From JAZDFC01 sp043808235 (lineage in GTDB: Bacteria; Bacteroidota; Ignavibacteria; Ignavibacteriales; Melioribacteraceae), in contig JAZDFC010000098.1 of the NCBI GenBank assembly GCA_043808235.1, positions 20,804 through 84,803 of the forward strand: 64,000 bases of DNA. Direction: 5' to 3'. The notes under the pieces were generated by a model. The model did no database searches. It saw only the letters and a list, made by a program, of their open reading frames with translations, and was not told the DNA's origin. Both the position numbers and the translations under genes were made by a program. How positions within the stretch are numbered: the stretch's first letter is position 1; every line of letters begins with the position of its first letter. Below are positions 8,497-18,382 of the stretch, piece after piece.

Positions 8497-9930
8497 TCAT
8501 TTTGATAATATTTTCACTATTACCCGTTTATATCGTGACAATGGTGGTTGACCTTTATCAGTAACCTTAAGAATGATATGAATAGTTTCTTCTTCTTCGA
8601 CTTCTGGAGCCTGGAGATAAATCCTATAAATATTTTCCGCCGATAAAAATTTTACCGATTTATTACATGTTCCTGCTTCGGGATACTGAAACCATAAATA
8701 GCTAAGATTATCCCCGTCCGGATCAGTTGTGCCTTCGTCATCCAGGCTAAATACTTCTCCGGATTTTACAGTTATTTGTTCATGATTTGCGGAGGCAGGA
8801 ACTGGCGGATGGTTTGCTTCCGAATATGGCTTGGTGCACCAATCCATACGTGCGGCAAAATCATATTGAAAATCATCTCTCCAACGCCACAAAGTAATTC
8901 TATTATTATTTATTGAAACCGTATCTCTTCGAACCGCCCGCCCATAATTGTTCTCCATATATGGTGTATAATTATCAAAAGCGTTGGTCCATATTTCCCT
9001 TGTCTCAGGTTCAATCGGCACACCTCCTGTAAATCCGGAATTAAATGTTGAATAGTCAGGTATATATTTTTCATAACGTCCTCCCCATCCACCCCATTCG
9101 GGATTTTCCGGTGCATTTAATCCGTTAGGAATTAATGATAAAAACGATGGAGTGTCACCTTCCATTCCATAAGCTACATCAGGATAAACTGCACCGAGTG
9201 GGCCGTGACCTTGTTGAATGTTATTTGCTAACCAACTATTGCTTATTGTTTCACTGTTCATACCGGTTGCATACGCCGTGATTGCACCCCAAGTCGAATG
9301 TTCATAACCGCCAGGACTCACAATGTAAAACAAATTTTGAAAGTTTTTCCTTATCCAAATTCCGCTATCATCCTGATCAGAGATTGTATAAACTCTTAGT
9401 TTGGCAATCAGTAGTTTAACTTCGTCTTCAGATTTTGTTTTTCTGATTTTATAAAGTGCCTGAGCAAGTGTATTGGCACCTCCCCAGACACAAACCCATA
9501 GCGGACGCTTATCATTTTCTTCAAGAATTTTAATAATCCATTCGGAACCCGGCGAATCTTTTCCGTCCCCTACTCCATTCATTCCATACAAAGGTAAACC
9601 TTGCTTTACAAGGTTAAACAGATATTCAACATTTGGAAAATCTGCTTCATGTTTCATCAGGTTCGCATGAACCTTGCCGTAGGCATGAATCACTTTACGA
9701 ATAGATTCCGGATAAACATTATTTCTTTGGTGAGTAGATGTTGTAGCTATCAATCCTTTTAAATCGATTTCATTAGAATATAGAAGCAACCGAACCATCG
9801 ATTGAGTATCATCGGGATCGGCTTCAATATCCGTTAGTATTATTGCTCTATTCTTTTGATTTTCCTGTGCATGTAGATAACTGCAAAAGAATATTAACAA
9901 TACTAATACCAAAATAAAAATATTTTTCAT
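8497..9930 (-). CDS. Secreted Sde182-like (DUF1593) nucleoside-hydrolase-fold protein
   Basis: A 477-residue exported protein with a signal peptide ending near HAQ (residue 22). The core matches the DUF1593/Sde182 family, a nucleoside hydrolase-like fold with an early acidic calcium-site motif TDIEADPDD (33-41) and the conserved VWGGANTLAQAL segment. The last 90 residues form an Ig-like domain (DDEGTTDPDGDNLSYLW). The family prototype was described as cellulose-binding in Saccharophagus; the true substrate is not settled. A good ribosome binding site, CAGGAG, precedes ATG 9930. It is the last gene of the minus-strand carbohydrate run, 167 bp after the CE1 esterase. No strong terminator was found after it. 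Confidence 0.8.
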   Translation of the reverse strand: MKNIFILVLVLLIFFCSYLHAQENQKNRAIILTDIEADPDDTQSMVRLLLYSNEIDLKGLIATTSTHQRNNVYPESIRKVIHAYGKVHANLMKHEADFPNVEYLFNLVKQGLPLYGMNGVGDGKDSPGSEWIIKILEENDKRPLWVCVWGGANTLAQALYKIRKTKSEDEVKLLIAKLRVYTISDQDDSGIWIRKNFQNLFYIVSPGGYEHSTWGAITAYATGMNSETISNSWLANNIQQGHGPLGAVYPDVAYGMEGDTPSFLSLIPNGLNAPENPEWGGWGGRYEKYIPDYSTFNSGFTGGVPIEPETREIWTNAFDNYTPYMENNYGRAVRRDTVSINNNRITLWRWRDDFQYDFAARMDWCTKPYSEANHPPVPASANHEQITVKSGEVFSLDDEGTTDPDGDNLSYLWFQYPEAGTCNKSVKFLSAENIYRIYLQAPEVEEEETIHIILKVTDKGQPPLSRYKRVIVKILSK

Positions 9931-10097
9931 TAAAAATAAAACTCCTGTTATAAAAATAGTTTCAAATAATTACTACACTGTTTCCTTCAAATCTAATTAC
10001 CTGGAATCGATAACCTTCCGGGAAATACCCGTCGGGATGATTTCTTTTATTAAAAATACCATATAAGTATATCTATATGTTTCAAGTATTTATCGGC

Positions 10098-11252
10098 TTA
10101 ATCGTTAAACAGAAGCGGTGCGAATTCACGCAAGCTGCGACGCCAGCTTAGGAACTCATGAGCTGTTTCCGGTGAAACGTAGAAAACACTATTAATACCG
10201 GCTTGTTTCAGCGCTTCAGCATTAGCCTTTGGGTCGCCTCCCCAAAAGCCACGATTGCCTTCAAGTTCACGGCTGCCAAAACTAACGAAGACCAACTTAA
10301 CCTTCTCCTTGAAATCGGGAGTTTTATTGACATCATCCATTGAGAATGTTCCGCCGCTGAATAGTCCGATGTATGCAAACTCATCTAAGTTAGCCATAGT
10401 GATCGTCTTGGTTTCCATTCCACCCATTGATAGTCCAGCCATTGCGCGATGTGTTTGATCGGAAAGTGTACGGAAGTTGGCGTCTATGTAAGGAATCAAT
10501 TCATCGATGAGCACTGTCTGAAATGGACCGATTTTGAAATCTCTCAAGCCACCGATTTTGGTGTCGTTGGTCATGCCGTATGTCATCACAATGATGAAAG
10601 GCTTTATCTTTCCTTCGGCGATCATGTTGTCCATGATTAGATTTGCGTGACCCTGGTTACTCCATGCGGTTTCGTCCTCACCCCATCCGTGCTGAAGATA
10701 CAGTACCGGATAACGTACTGACATATCTTTGTCGTAATCAGGAGGAGTGTAAACAAACGCTCTGCGTGAAGTGTTGGTGCTCTTTGAGGGGAAGAGAATC
10801 TGCTGCACATTACCATGGGGAACTTCTTTGAGAGAATAGAAATCCTGATCCGGCGCGGGAATTTCGATGCCGCTTTCCCAACGAGTGGAACCATAAAAGT
10901 TCAAAGTGCCGGGATCGTTAAAAACTCCCCCGTCAATCGTGAGATGGTAGTAGTGAAAACCTTTATCTAAAGGTCCTGCCGTGGCACCTACCCAAAAGCC
11001 ATCTGCATCTTTTGTGAGGGTAGTGCCTCCGCGTCCGCCAAGTCCTAAACTAACTTTAACGCTATCAGCTTGGGGTGCAAAAACACGGAAACGCGCATAA
11101 CCTTGCGAGTTGACCTGAGGGTACTCCTGACCGGGTTGATTTAGGGTCGACGGCTTGAAGTCGTCCGTAATCGTAAGCTGGTCCGTCTGCGCTAAGCATA
11201 ACGAACCTGAAAAAGCCAATAGAAAAACTAAACCAATTATATACTGTTTCAT
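10098..11252 (-). CDS. Secreted CE1-type esterase with N-terminal E-set domain (copy 1)
   Basis: A 384-residue exported alpha/beta hydrolase of the esterase D/CE1 group. After a signal peptide (to about residue 21) comes an E-set, CBM48-like domain (about 45-125), then the esterase domain. The nucleophile elbow is GLSMGG with Ser at about 275, the catalytic His is in TAHE at about 365, and an oxyanion-type HGWGEDE segment lies at about 188. Such enzymes remove acetyl or feruloyl groups from xylan side chains. It lies 12 nt downstream of a close paralogue (11265-12461), with its ribosome binding site AAAGGAG inside that gap, so the pair is one transcriptional unit. A third copy is at 28591-29784. 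Ferulate versus acetate specificity cannot be told from sequence here. Confidence 0.88.
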   Translation of the reverse strand: MKQYIIGLVFLLAFSGSLCLAQTDQLTITDDFKPSTLNQPGQEYPQVNSQGYARFRVFAPQADSVKVSLGLGGRGGTTLTKDADGFWVGATAGPLDKGFHYYHLTIDGGVFNDPGTLNFYGSTRWESGIEIPAPDQDFYSLKEVPHGNVQQILFPSKSTNTSRRAFVYTPPDYDKDMSVRYPVLYLQHGWGEDETAWSNQGHANLIMDNMIAEGKIKPFIIVMTYGMTNDTKIGGLRDFKIGPFQTVLIDELIPYIDANFRTLSDQTHRAMAGLSMGGMETKTITMANLDEFAYIGLFSGGTFSMDDVNKTPDFKEKVKLVFVSFGSRELEGNRGFWGGDPKANAEALKQAGINSVFYVSPETAHEFLSWRRSLREFAPLLFND

Positions 11253-11264
11253 AATTATTCTCCT

Positions 11265-12461
11265 TTAGTCTTTGAATAGAAGTGAGGCGAATTCATGTAA
11301 AGCGCGCCGCCAACTCTGCCACTCGTGAGCCGTTAGCGGAGAGACGTAGAAATGAGTGTTGATGCCAGCCTCTTTGAGCGCATCGGTGTTCACCTTGGGG
11401 TCGCCACCAAAGGGACCGCCTGCGCCTACTCTGCGGTTTTCAAGTTCCCGGCTGCCGTAGCTAACAAACAAGAGTTTGACTTTCTCTTTGAAACCGGGCG
11501 CACTGTTGACATCATCCACACTGATGCTGCCGCCGCTGAAGATACCGATATATGAAAACACATCGGGATTTGCCAGGGTGATAACCCGTGTTTGCATACC
11601 GCCCATCGAGAGTCCTGCCATAGCCCGATGCGATTGATCGGCTATAGTACGATAGTTGGCATCGATCATGGGTATAATGTCCTCCAACAAGGTCTTCTTG
11701 AAACTGTCAGCCCAGCCTTCCGGAGGCCAGGGACCACTTGGGCGCTCACCTTGCTTTTGTGGGCGAGCCCCTTCCGGCATACGCCAGGTTCCATTGTCCA
11801 TCACGATGATAAATGGCTCGGCTTTGCCCCCGGAAATTAGATTATCCATGATGAGATTTGTCTTTCCCTGATTGGGCCAGCCAGTCTCGTCTTCGCCGCC
11901 GCCATGCTGCAGGTACAGAACGGGATATCGTTTCGTGATGTTCATATCATATTCGGGCGGTGTGTACACGAAACAACGACGCATGCTGTTGTTGCTTTTG
12001 GAGAAATAGAGATTTTCACGAATCTGTCCGTGGGGTACATTCTTGAGAGAGTAGAATTCTTGATCTTTGGCCGGAATTTCAATACCACTTCCCCAACGAC
12101 TTGCTCCGTAAAAGTACAAGCTGTTCGGATCGGGAACTGCAGCCCCGTCAATCCAAAGCTGGTAGTAGTGGAACCCTTCGTCCTGGGGATTCGAGTCACC
12201 GGTCCAGACACCACTTTCGTCCTTTGTTAGATCATATTTTACAGCGCTGATGTCCAGCTGGACTTGCTGTGCCCCGGGAGCAGAAATACTGGCACGCACC
12301 CGACCCTCAGAATTGACCTGAGGAAACAACTTACCTGGCTGATTAGTAGTCGCAGGCTTGAAGTCTTCAACTGAAACAGCAGCAGTCTGTACCGTTTGAG
12401 CAAAAGTACTTCCACATACCAATAGTACTGATAATAACATACTTAAATACTTGAATTTCAT
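11265..12461 (-). CDS. Secreted CE1-type esterase with N-terminal E-set domain (copy 2)
   Basis: A 398-residue paralogue of the next gene downstream, with the same order: signal peptide (to about 22), E-set domain, CE1 esterase. Ser is at about 285 in GLSMGG and His is in the TAHEW motif near the C-terminus. It differs from copy 1 by an insertion rich in Pro, Gly and Arg around residues 225-250, close to the active-site entrance, which may alter substrate choice. A textbook AAGGAGG ribosome binding site precedes ATG 12461. GC content is visibly higher than in neighbouring genes, which hints at a separate origin. Expected role: deacylation of arabinoxylan or a similar hemicellulose outside the cytoplasm. 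Confidence 0.88.
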   Translation of the reverse strand: MKFKYLSMLLSVLLVCGSTFAQTVQTAAVSVEDFKPATTNQPGKLFPQVNSEGRVRASISAPGAQQVQLDISAVKYDLTKDESGVWTGDSNPQDEGFHYYQLWIDGAAVPDPNSLYFYGASRWGSGIEIPAKDQEFYSLKNVPHGQIRENLYFSKSNNSMRRCFVYTPPEYDMNITKRYPVLYLQHGGGEDETGWPNQGKTNLIMDNLISGGKAEPFIIVMDNGTWRMPEGARPQKQGERPSGPWPPEGWADSFKKTLLEDIIPMIDANYRTIADQSHRAMAGLSMGGMQTRVITLANPDVFSYIGIFSGGSISVDDVNSAPGFKEKVKLLFVSYGSRELENRRVGAGGPFGGDPKVNTDALKEAGINTHFYVSPLTAHEWQSWRRALHEFASLLFKD

Positions 12462-12585
12462 TTGATAACCTCCTTTATATATTTTAATTCCTTTCGAATA
12501 TTAACTTAGAGAAAATTAGATATCCTATTATTCGAAGGAATGTAATAATCTAATTTCCTCTGTTAAAAAATCCGGTTGATAGCTA

Positions 12586-14148
12586 TTACTTCAACTCAAT
12601 TGTAACAACTGATTTTGCCGGTAAATCAACTTTCAGAATATTATTCTGTATACTAAATGACGAAAACTTTTGGATATTAACTTTCTCCGGTTGTCCAAAA
12701 TCATTATAATCATTTTCATGCGGCGCAGTAATTATTTCGCCGGTTACATTAGTTAAATTGTCGGAACCTTTTAAATCCACTTCAATACTTCTACCTTTAT
12801 GCATGTCAATATTGGTAAGAGATATGTGAATTCTTCCTTCTTTATCTTTTGAAGCAGATGCGCTTACACTTGGTAAAGTCATTCCATCAAACGAATATTC
12901 ATCACACGTTACATTAATTGGTAGTAAAGTTGCATCTTGATGAACTTTATACATTTTAAAAACATAGAAAGTAGGAGTTTTTACAATCTGATTATCTTTT
13001 GTGAGTATCATCGATTGCAGTACATTTACAAATTGTGCAATGTTTGCCATCTTTATCCGTCGAGCGTGGTTGTTAAAGATATCAAGATAGAGACCGGCTG
13101 TTACAGCATCGCGCAAAGTATTTTGTTGATATAAAAAGCCGGGATTTGTTCCGGGTTCAACTTTGAACCAATTTCCCCATTCGTCGGCCATTATACCTAT
13201 TCTATTTTGCGGGTCATATTCATCCATCAATGTAATATGTTTTTCAAGACGTTCTTCCATAACCAATGTGTTTTTCATTGTGTAGAACCAATCGTTTTCA
13301 TTGAATTGTGTTGCCGAAGTTTTGTCATTCCAACCGTGACAAAATGTATAGTAATGAAATGAATACCCTTGAATTAAATTACCAAATTTTTGCGTTTTCT
13401 TTAATACTGTTTCAGTCCAATCAAAATCCGGGTCGGTGCCGCCGCTTGCTACTCGATACAATCCGCGTCCATGCATATAAGTGGAAAATCTTTTATACAA
13501 ATCTGAGTAATAATCAGGAGTCATATTTCCTCCGCACCCCCAGCTTTCGTTGCCTACTGCCCAATATTTCACGTTCCATGGTTTTTCTCTGCCGTTTTTC
13601 TTTCGCAATTCAGTCATCGGACTTTTGGCATCTGAGTTTACATACTCAACCCAATCCGAAGATTCTTGAACGGTACCGCTGCCGACATTCACACAAATGT
13701 ATGGTTCCGCTCCGATCAATTCGCAAAAGTCCAAAAACTCGTGAGTGCCAAAACTATTATCTTCGGTTACTCCTCCCCAATTAGTATTAATAATAGAAGG
13801 TCTCTGATCTTTTGGACCTATTCCGTCTTTCCAATGATATGTATCCGCAAAACAACCCCCTGGCCAGCGCACAACTGAAGGACCAATTTCTTTAAGCGCT
13901 GCCACAACATCATTTCTTATACCGCGCGTATTCGGGATATCAGAGTTTTCGCCGACATAAATTCCACCGTAGATACAATTACCCAAATGTTCGGCAAAAT
14001 GACCATAAATAAATTTGCTTATGGTTTCCTTGCCAAGATCAACATTTACAATAATCCGGTTCGCTTTTTCTTTTGGATCATCTGCAGCATTTAATAAAAT
14101 CGTATTAAATACGAACAGCACCAATAATACTTTTTTCAAAAAGTTCAT
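12586..14148 (-). CDS. GH51 alpha-L-arabinofuranosidase
   Basis: A 520-residue GH51 enzyme with a signal peptide to about residue 21. The (beta/alpha)8 barrel carries RWPGGCFADTYHW (about 94-106), the acid/base Glu in AVGNESWG (about 201) and the nucleophile Glu in IMADEWGNW (about 323), followed by the C-terminal beta-sandwich. The family removes terminal alpha-L-arabinofuranosyl groups with retention. Length and both catalytic motifs are intact. AGAGGAG precedes ATG 14148. Its signal peptide places it outside the cytoplasm. It works logically with the GH43 enzymes and the CE1 esterases on arabinose-decorated xylan or arabinan. Confidence 0.93.
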   Translation of the reverse strand: MNFLKKVLLVLFVFNTILLNAADDPKEKANRIIVNVDLGKETISKFIYGHFAEHLGNCIYGGIYVGENSDIPNTRGIRNDVVAALKEIGPSVVRWPGGCFADTYHWKDGIGPKDQRPSIINTNWGGVTEDNSFGTHEFLDFCELIGAEPYICVNVGSGTVQESSDWVEYVNSDAKSPMTELRKKNGREKPWNVKYWAVGNESWGCGGNMTPDYYSDLYKRFSTYMHGRGLYRVASGGTDPDFDWTETVLKKTQKFGNLIQGYSFHYYTFCHGWNDKTSATQFNENDWFYTMKNTLVMEERLEKHITLMDEYDPQNRIGIMADEWGNWFKVEPGTNPGFLYQQNTLRDAVTAGLYLDIFNNHARRIKMANIAQFVNVLQSMILTKDNQIVKTPTFYVFKMYKVHQDATLLPINVTCDEYSFDGMTLPSVSASASKDKEGRIHISLTNIDMHKGRSIEVDLKGSDNLTNVTGEIITAPHENDYNDFGQPEKVNIQKFSSFSIQNNILKVDLPAKSVVTIELK

Positions 14149-14450
14149 TTTTCTCCTCTATTTTTTTAGTGAATTGAAATAACATTTTATGAATAATTTT
14201 CTTTTTATAATAAAAAAATATTTTTAGCATTTCCAGCAAATATTTTTTAGCAATGTCGAAAGTTGAATCATATTCATTTACATACTATGTAATTCAAAAA
14301 TACTATCAACCAATACTCCATATTAAATAAAGTATTCATTTACAATGAACTGCTTTTGGGCTCAAGTTTCTTCTTCATTCTCTGACATAATTTTTCACAT
14401 ATAATTTCATTTGAAATTTTGGAACATATTAAAGCATTTAAATACATAGT
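14149..14450. other. AT-rich intergenic region
   Basis: About 300 bp without a gene between the GH51 start and the GH43 stop. It is very AT-rich and probably holds the promoter for the GH51-esterase-DUF1593 segment. I could not assign a promoter motif or a clear hairpin. Confidence 0.4.
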
Positions 14451-15578
14451 TCAATATTCGATGCATTGTTCTGTCCATGTTGGTCCGCCGATGTAAAACA
14501 TTCCGTTATTATAGAACACCGGCTCAATTCCCATTTGAGGAGTTTTTTCCCAATAATGAAGTTCCGAACAGTAAGGGTATGGACGTTTTTCATACATCAT
14601 ATAATGGCATGAACTCCATAACTTGCCATCAGGTCCTTCGAATAATGAATTATGCCCTGTTTCACAATATGGGTCCTGAGTATCCTGAAATTTCAAATCT
14701 GCATATCCACCACCCATTGCCAATTCAGGACGATATCCTTTTTTCCGAGTTCCAAAAATAGGCTCACTACATGCTAATGCCCAAGGACCAAGTGGTGATT
14801 TTGATTTCAAAAGCCCTACTTCATAACCGCGAGTCCAAGTTGAAAAAAACATGAAATAAGTACTATCTCTTTTTATAACGAATGGACCTTCAATACCTCC
14901 CACCATCCAATCTGGATTACCAGGTTCTTTCTTATCGAGGAATTTCTGAATTGGCGTTGTAAGCTTTCCTGTTTGTAAATCAATTTTTGCTTGGAAAAGT
15001 CCATTACCACTACAATAGAGATAAGTCTGCCCATCATCATCTTCAAATAAAGTTGCATCGTTATTATATTGAGGTGTCAAAGGACCATTTATTAGTTTAT
15101 ATGGGCCGGTAACTTTATCTGATGAGAATAACCAGATGCTGTGAGTGTTCATCCCTTTTGGATCATCTTTGGTTACTTTGCCGCTGTTGACTGTAAGCCA
15201 ATATTTATTTTTGATGTAATGAATTTCTGGAGCCCAGAATCGTCCGTTATAAGGACAATCTGGAGGCAGTTTGCTAGCATCAATAAGCCACGAATGTTGT
15301 TTCCAATTAATCATGTCGTCTGACACTAACAAGCGAACACCGGGATTGAGTCCCGTCCAAACGGGTAGCGAAGTACCTGTACGATACCATAGCTTACCAA
15401 CTTTAATAATGCAATGATCCCGCATCGCAATAGAAGTATCCCGTGTGATCGGATTAGTATAACGAAAAGTACGGGTAACAGCACTATCAGTCGACGCTTC
15501 ATTATTCGAACTCACCTTCGCAAAACAGGTTGATGCTAATACAAGTATACTCCACACTAAAATCATTTTAAATTTCAT
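14451..15578 (-). CDS. GH43 family glycoside hydrolase (a)
   Basis: A 375-residue secreted five-bladed propeller enzyme (signal peptide to about 20). The three acidic catalytic positions are visible: Asp in MRDHCI near residue 54 (base), Asp in NNDATLFEDDDGQ (pKa modulator), and Glu in GGIEGPFV (acid). The segment RFWAPEIHYIKNKYWL is typical of the family. Expected activity is exo-alpha-L-arabinofuranosidase or beta-xylosidase. It sits 163 bp downstream of the GH31 gene. No extra binding domain is present. The start codon has only a weak ribosome binding site. Confidence 0.9.
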   Translation of the reverse strand: MKFKMILVWSILVLASTCFAKVSSNNEASTDSAVTRTFRYTNPITRDTSIAMRDHCIIKVGKLWYRTGTSLPVWTGLNPGVRLLVSDDMINWKQHSWLIDASKLPPDCPYNGRFWAPEIHYIKNKYWLTVNSGKVTKDDPKGMNTHSIWLFSSDKVTGPYKLINGPLTPQYNNDATLFEDDDGQTYLYCSGNGLFQAKIDLQTGKLTTPIQKFLDKKEPGNPDWMVGGIEGPFVIKRDSTYFMFFSTWTRGYEVGLLKSKSPLGPWALACSEPIFGTRKKGYRPELAMGGGYADLKFQDTQDPYCETGHNSLFEGPDGKLWSSCHYMMYEKRPYPYCSELHYWEKTPQMGIEPVFYNNGMFYIGGPTWTEQCIEY

Positions 15579-15741
15579 AATTATTTTTTCACAATATTTT
15601 ATTGTCTTTCATATGGACTTTCCATCATCTCAAAATTCTAAATTCTTTGCCCGATAATAATTTTTTCTATTATAGACAATTCATTAAAGGTTTGTTCAGC
15701 TGCTAAAGGAATAATCATAACAATGTTTTCATTTTTGTTCT

Positions 15742-18357
15742 TTACAGGTTAACCATAACTTTTTTTCCATTATAGGTTACTTCTTTATTATACTCTTCAA
15801 CAGTATCCAATCCTACACCATTGTTTTTCGAAACCCTTACGATATTAAATTTATATTCTTTGAGTAGACCGGGATATTTCCCTTTTCTTGCTTCGATTGT
15901 TAAAGTTTTTTTCGCATCGTTCCAATTAAATCTTATTGTAGAATAAATTCCTTTCTCATAATTATAATTGTCATTTTCGTCTTCGTATAATGTAAACTCA
16001 CCATCGGCGCCGGGATAAATTCGTATTTCAAGGTTTTCCCATTTCTTTTCGTTTGCATATTGAACCTTTGGTCCAAACGGAATTATGGAACCGGCCTTAA
16101 CAAAGAGAGGAATTTTATCAAGTGGCGCTTCGGTATTTATTCTCTGACCTCCGTCAAAGCGTTTGCCTGTCCAGAAGTTGTACCATGTAGTCAATTCGGG
16201 TAAATATACATTCCACACATCAACTTTTGGTTCTGTAACCGGAGCTACAAGAAATGCTTTCCCGAACATATATTCATACGGATGGTTTACCGCAGAAGTA
16301 TCTCCGTTAAAATCCATAATCATTGGACGCATCATTGTAGATCCTTTTTTAGTAATCTGCCATGCTTCGGAATAAATATATGGCAGTAACCGATAACGCA
16401 GCTCCAACATTTTACGTATGTTCTCTTCAACCTGCTTTCCGAACTTCCACGGTTCAGTTTCACTCTGGTAACCATGAATACGAAAGATTGGATTAAATGC
16501 GCCCCACTGAAACCAGCGAGTCAGTAGCTCATGAAAATTTTCATCAGTGTATTGTGATTGACCCGGACGGAAAAAACCACCAATGTCTGTCGTCCAATAA
16601 GGCAAACCTGTGATACAATAATTCAATCCGGCAACAATCTGGCGTTTATAGGAATCCCAGTTTCCGCCAATATCTCCCGACCAGTTTATGATTCCGTATT
16701 TTTGTTGACTAAGAAATGCTGAACGTGTTAGAATGCATACACGCTTTTCAGAAGTTGTTTCGCGTTGTCCTTCATAAACAGCCTGGCTTACAAATAAAGG
16801 GTAAGTTAAGCGGTAAAAGTCGCCGACCCCGAGATGAGTTTGCGTCCCTTTCAGCGCATCGTTTTCGGGCTCGGTGGCATCCATCCACCACGAATCGACA
16901 CCGTATGTAAATAAATTATCTTTTAAGGTATTCCAATATTCTTTTCTTGTTTCAGGATTGAAATAATCCAACCATTTGGTATTAGGAATAAAACGGTTTT
17001 TGACTACATACTGCTTACCGATTTCCGAATTCTTATCGGGGTTTGACCAAATCGAAATATTAAAATGCGCATTTAAATCGTGTAACTCTTTGATAAAACC
17101 TGCCGGATTGGAATAATTGGTTTCATCGAACTGCGGAACGCCCCATCCGTTGTCACCCCAATATTGCCAGTCCTGCACAATTACATCCATCGGTAAATTT
17201 CTTTTACGGAACTCTATTACAGTTTCAACCAAGTGCGAACCCGAAGTGTAGCGTTCGCGGCATTGCCAGAAACCATATGCCCAAAGAGGAAACATCGGCG
17301 CATTCCCTGAGAGATTCCTGTATGTAGTAATTATACTGTCGGCTGAAGGGCCGTAAAACACAACATAATCAAGCAGCTTGGCGTTTGGGGAAAGGAAAGT
17401 GGTTGCATTTTCTGTAAGCTTCCACGACAGCTTGGGTATATTACTCGATTTACAAACCAACTGTACCTGGTGTTCTCCGGCTTTTAACTCTATGAGCGCA
17501 CTTGTGGTAGGAGGCAGCCAAAAATTGCTTATGTCGATGCATGGTTTTCCGTCGATGACAACATATTGGCGATTATCCATATCTCCCAAATCAAGAAATA
17601 TTGAATAGACTCCATCTTCAGGAACTTTAAATTTTCCGATGTACAACGATTGGTTTTGCGAAACTTTTTGCGTACCTGAAGTTGTAGTAACTTCTGCCAT
17701 TTGGTTGTCGCCGGCAGTTGATTGCTCTTGTTTTTCGAGAGTTACAAAATTGTCTGCCGGATTAAAATCGGTAAGTCCATATTGATGCCAGAGCAAACCG
17801 TATCCTTTGCTTGAATAAATAAACGGTAATGAGATTTGAGAATTGACCTGTGTTAAACGGCGGGTTATGTTTTTCAAATTATAATGTCCGTCCTGAAACT
17901 GCCCCAATCCAAAAATATATTCGTCCTTTGGCGATTCAAAACTTTGTTCAGTAATAAAGCACGATTCGCCCATAACAGAATCGGGAATTAATTTCCGACT
18001 GCTTGCTTTTTCGTTCAGAAATATTTTCCCGGTATTATCTGCAAATGATAGTTTGCCGGTTTGCTTATCTACAATTACAGTAACTTTTCTCACTTTAATT
18101 TCTATTTTTGAAAATGAATCCGTAACCTTAAATGTTGGTATAGCAATATTTGAATTAAATATAAGTTCAGGCAGCTTTAGCTCATCATCTTTGTAAAATT
18201 TGATTCTTACGGCGCTTTCTGTTAATGGTAAAATACAAAGCGTCCCGTCCGATAAATTAACCTCTATTCTATCTTTAAGCTGGTTAAAACTTATCACAGC
18301 CTGACCCTGGCAAATAAAGGGGAACAGAAAAACTATAAGTAAGTATTTGAATTTCAT
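15742..18357 (-). CDS. GH31 alpha-xylosidase-type enzyme with PA14-like insert
   Basis: An 871-residue secreted GH31 enzyme. The order is signal peptide (to about 19), N-terminal beta-sandwich, a PA14-like insert (about 225-320, with GVYSIFLDLGD and KAGEHQVQL), catalytic barrel, then C-terminal beta domains. The nucleophile Asp is in SWWMDATEPE and the acid/base Asp in WSGDIGGNW. The PA14 insert and the WWMDATEPE form are shared with Bacteroides alpha-xylosidases acting on xyloglucan or complex xylan. Alpha-glucosidase activity is an alternative. The GAGGA ribosome binding site lies just before ATG 18357, and the GH97 stop is 25 bp upstream, so the two are likely co-transcribed. Confidence 0.9.
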   Translation of the reverse strand: MKFKYLLIVFLFPFICQGQAVISFNQLKDRIEVNLSDGTLCILPLTESAVRIKFYKDDELKLPELIFNSNIAIPTFKVTDSFSKIEIKVRKVTVIVDKQTGKLSFADNTGKIFLNEKASSRKLIPDSVMGESCFITEQSFESPKDEYIFGLGQFQDGHYNLKNITRRLTQVNSQISLPFIYSSKGYGLLWHQYGLTDFNPADNFVTLEKQEQSTAGDNQMAEVTTTSGTQKVSQNQSLYIGKFKVPEDGVYSIFLDLGDMDNRQYVVIDGKPCIDISNFWLPPTTSALIELKAGEHQVQLVCKSSNIPKLSWKLTENATTFLSPNAKLLDYVVFYGPSADSIITTYRNLSGNAPMFPLWAYGFWQCRERYTSGSHLVETVIEFRKRNLPMDVIVQDWQYWGDNGWGVPQFDETNYSNPAGFIKELHDLNAHFNISIWSNPDKNSEIGKQYVVKNRFIPNTKWLDYFNPETRKEYWNTLKDNLFTYGVDSWWMDATEPENDALKGTQTHLGVGDFYRLTYPLFVSQAVYEGQRETTSEKRVCILTRSAFLSQQKYGIINWSGDIGGNWDSYKRQIVAGLNYCITGLPYWTTDIGGFFRPGQSQYTDENFHELLTRWFQWGAFNPIFRIHGYQSETEPWKFGKQVEENIRKMLELRYRLLPYIYSEAWQITKKGSTMMRPMIMDFNGDTSAVNHPYEYMFGKAFLVAPVTEPKVDVWNVYLPELTTWYNFWTGKRFDGGQRINTEAPLDKIPLFVKAGSIIPFGPKVQYANEKKWENLEIRIYPGADGEFTLYEDENDNYNYEKGIYSTIRFNWNDAKKTLTIEARKGKYPGLLKEYKFNIVRVSKNNGVGLDTVEEYNKEVTYNGKKVMVNL

Positions 18358-18382
18358 TATATCCTCAATTTAGAATTCCAGA

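Noticed and set aside
8280..8500. Possible tRNA or attachment site at the accessory/carbohydrate junction
   Set aside because: No cloverleaf, TTCGA-type T-loop or matching direct repeats could be seen.
13308..13784. Plus-strand frame inside the GH51 gene
   Set aside because: It is fully embedded in a conserved catalytic gene on the other strand and its product has no recognisable domain.
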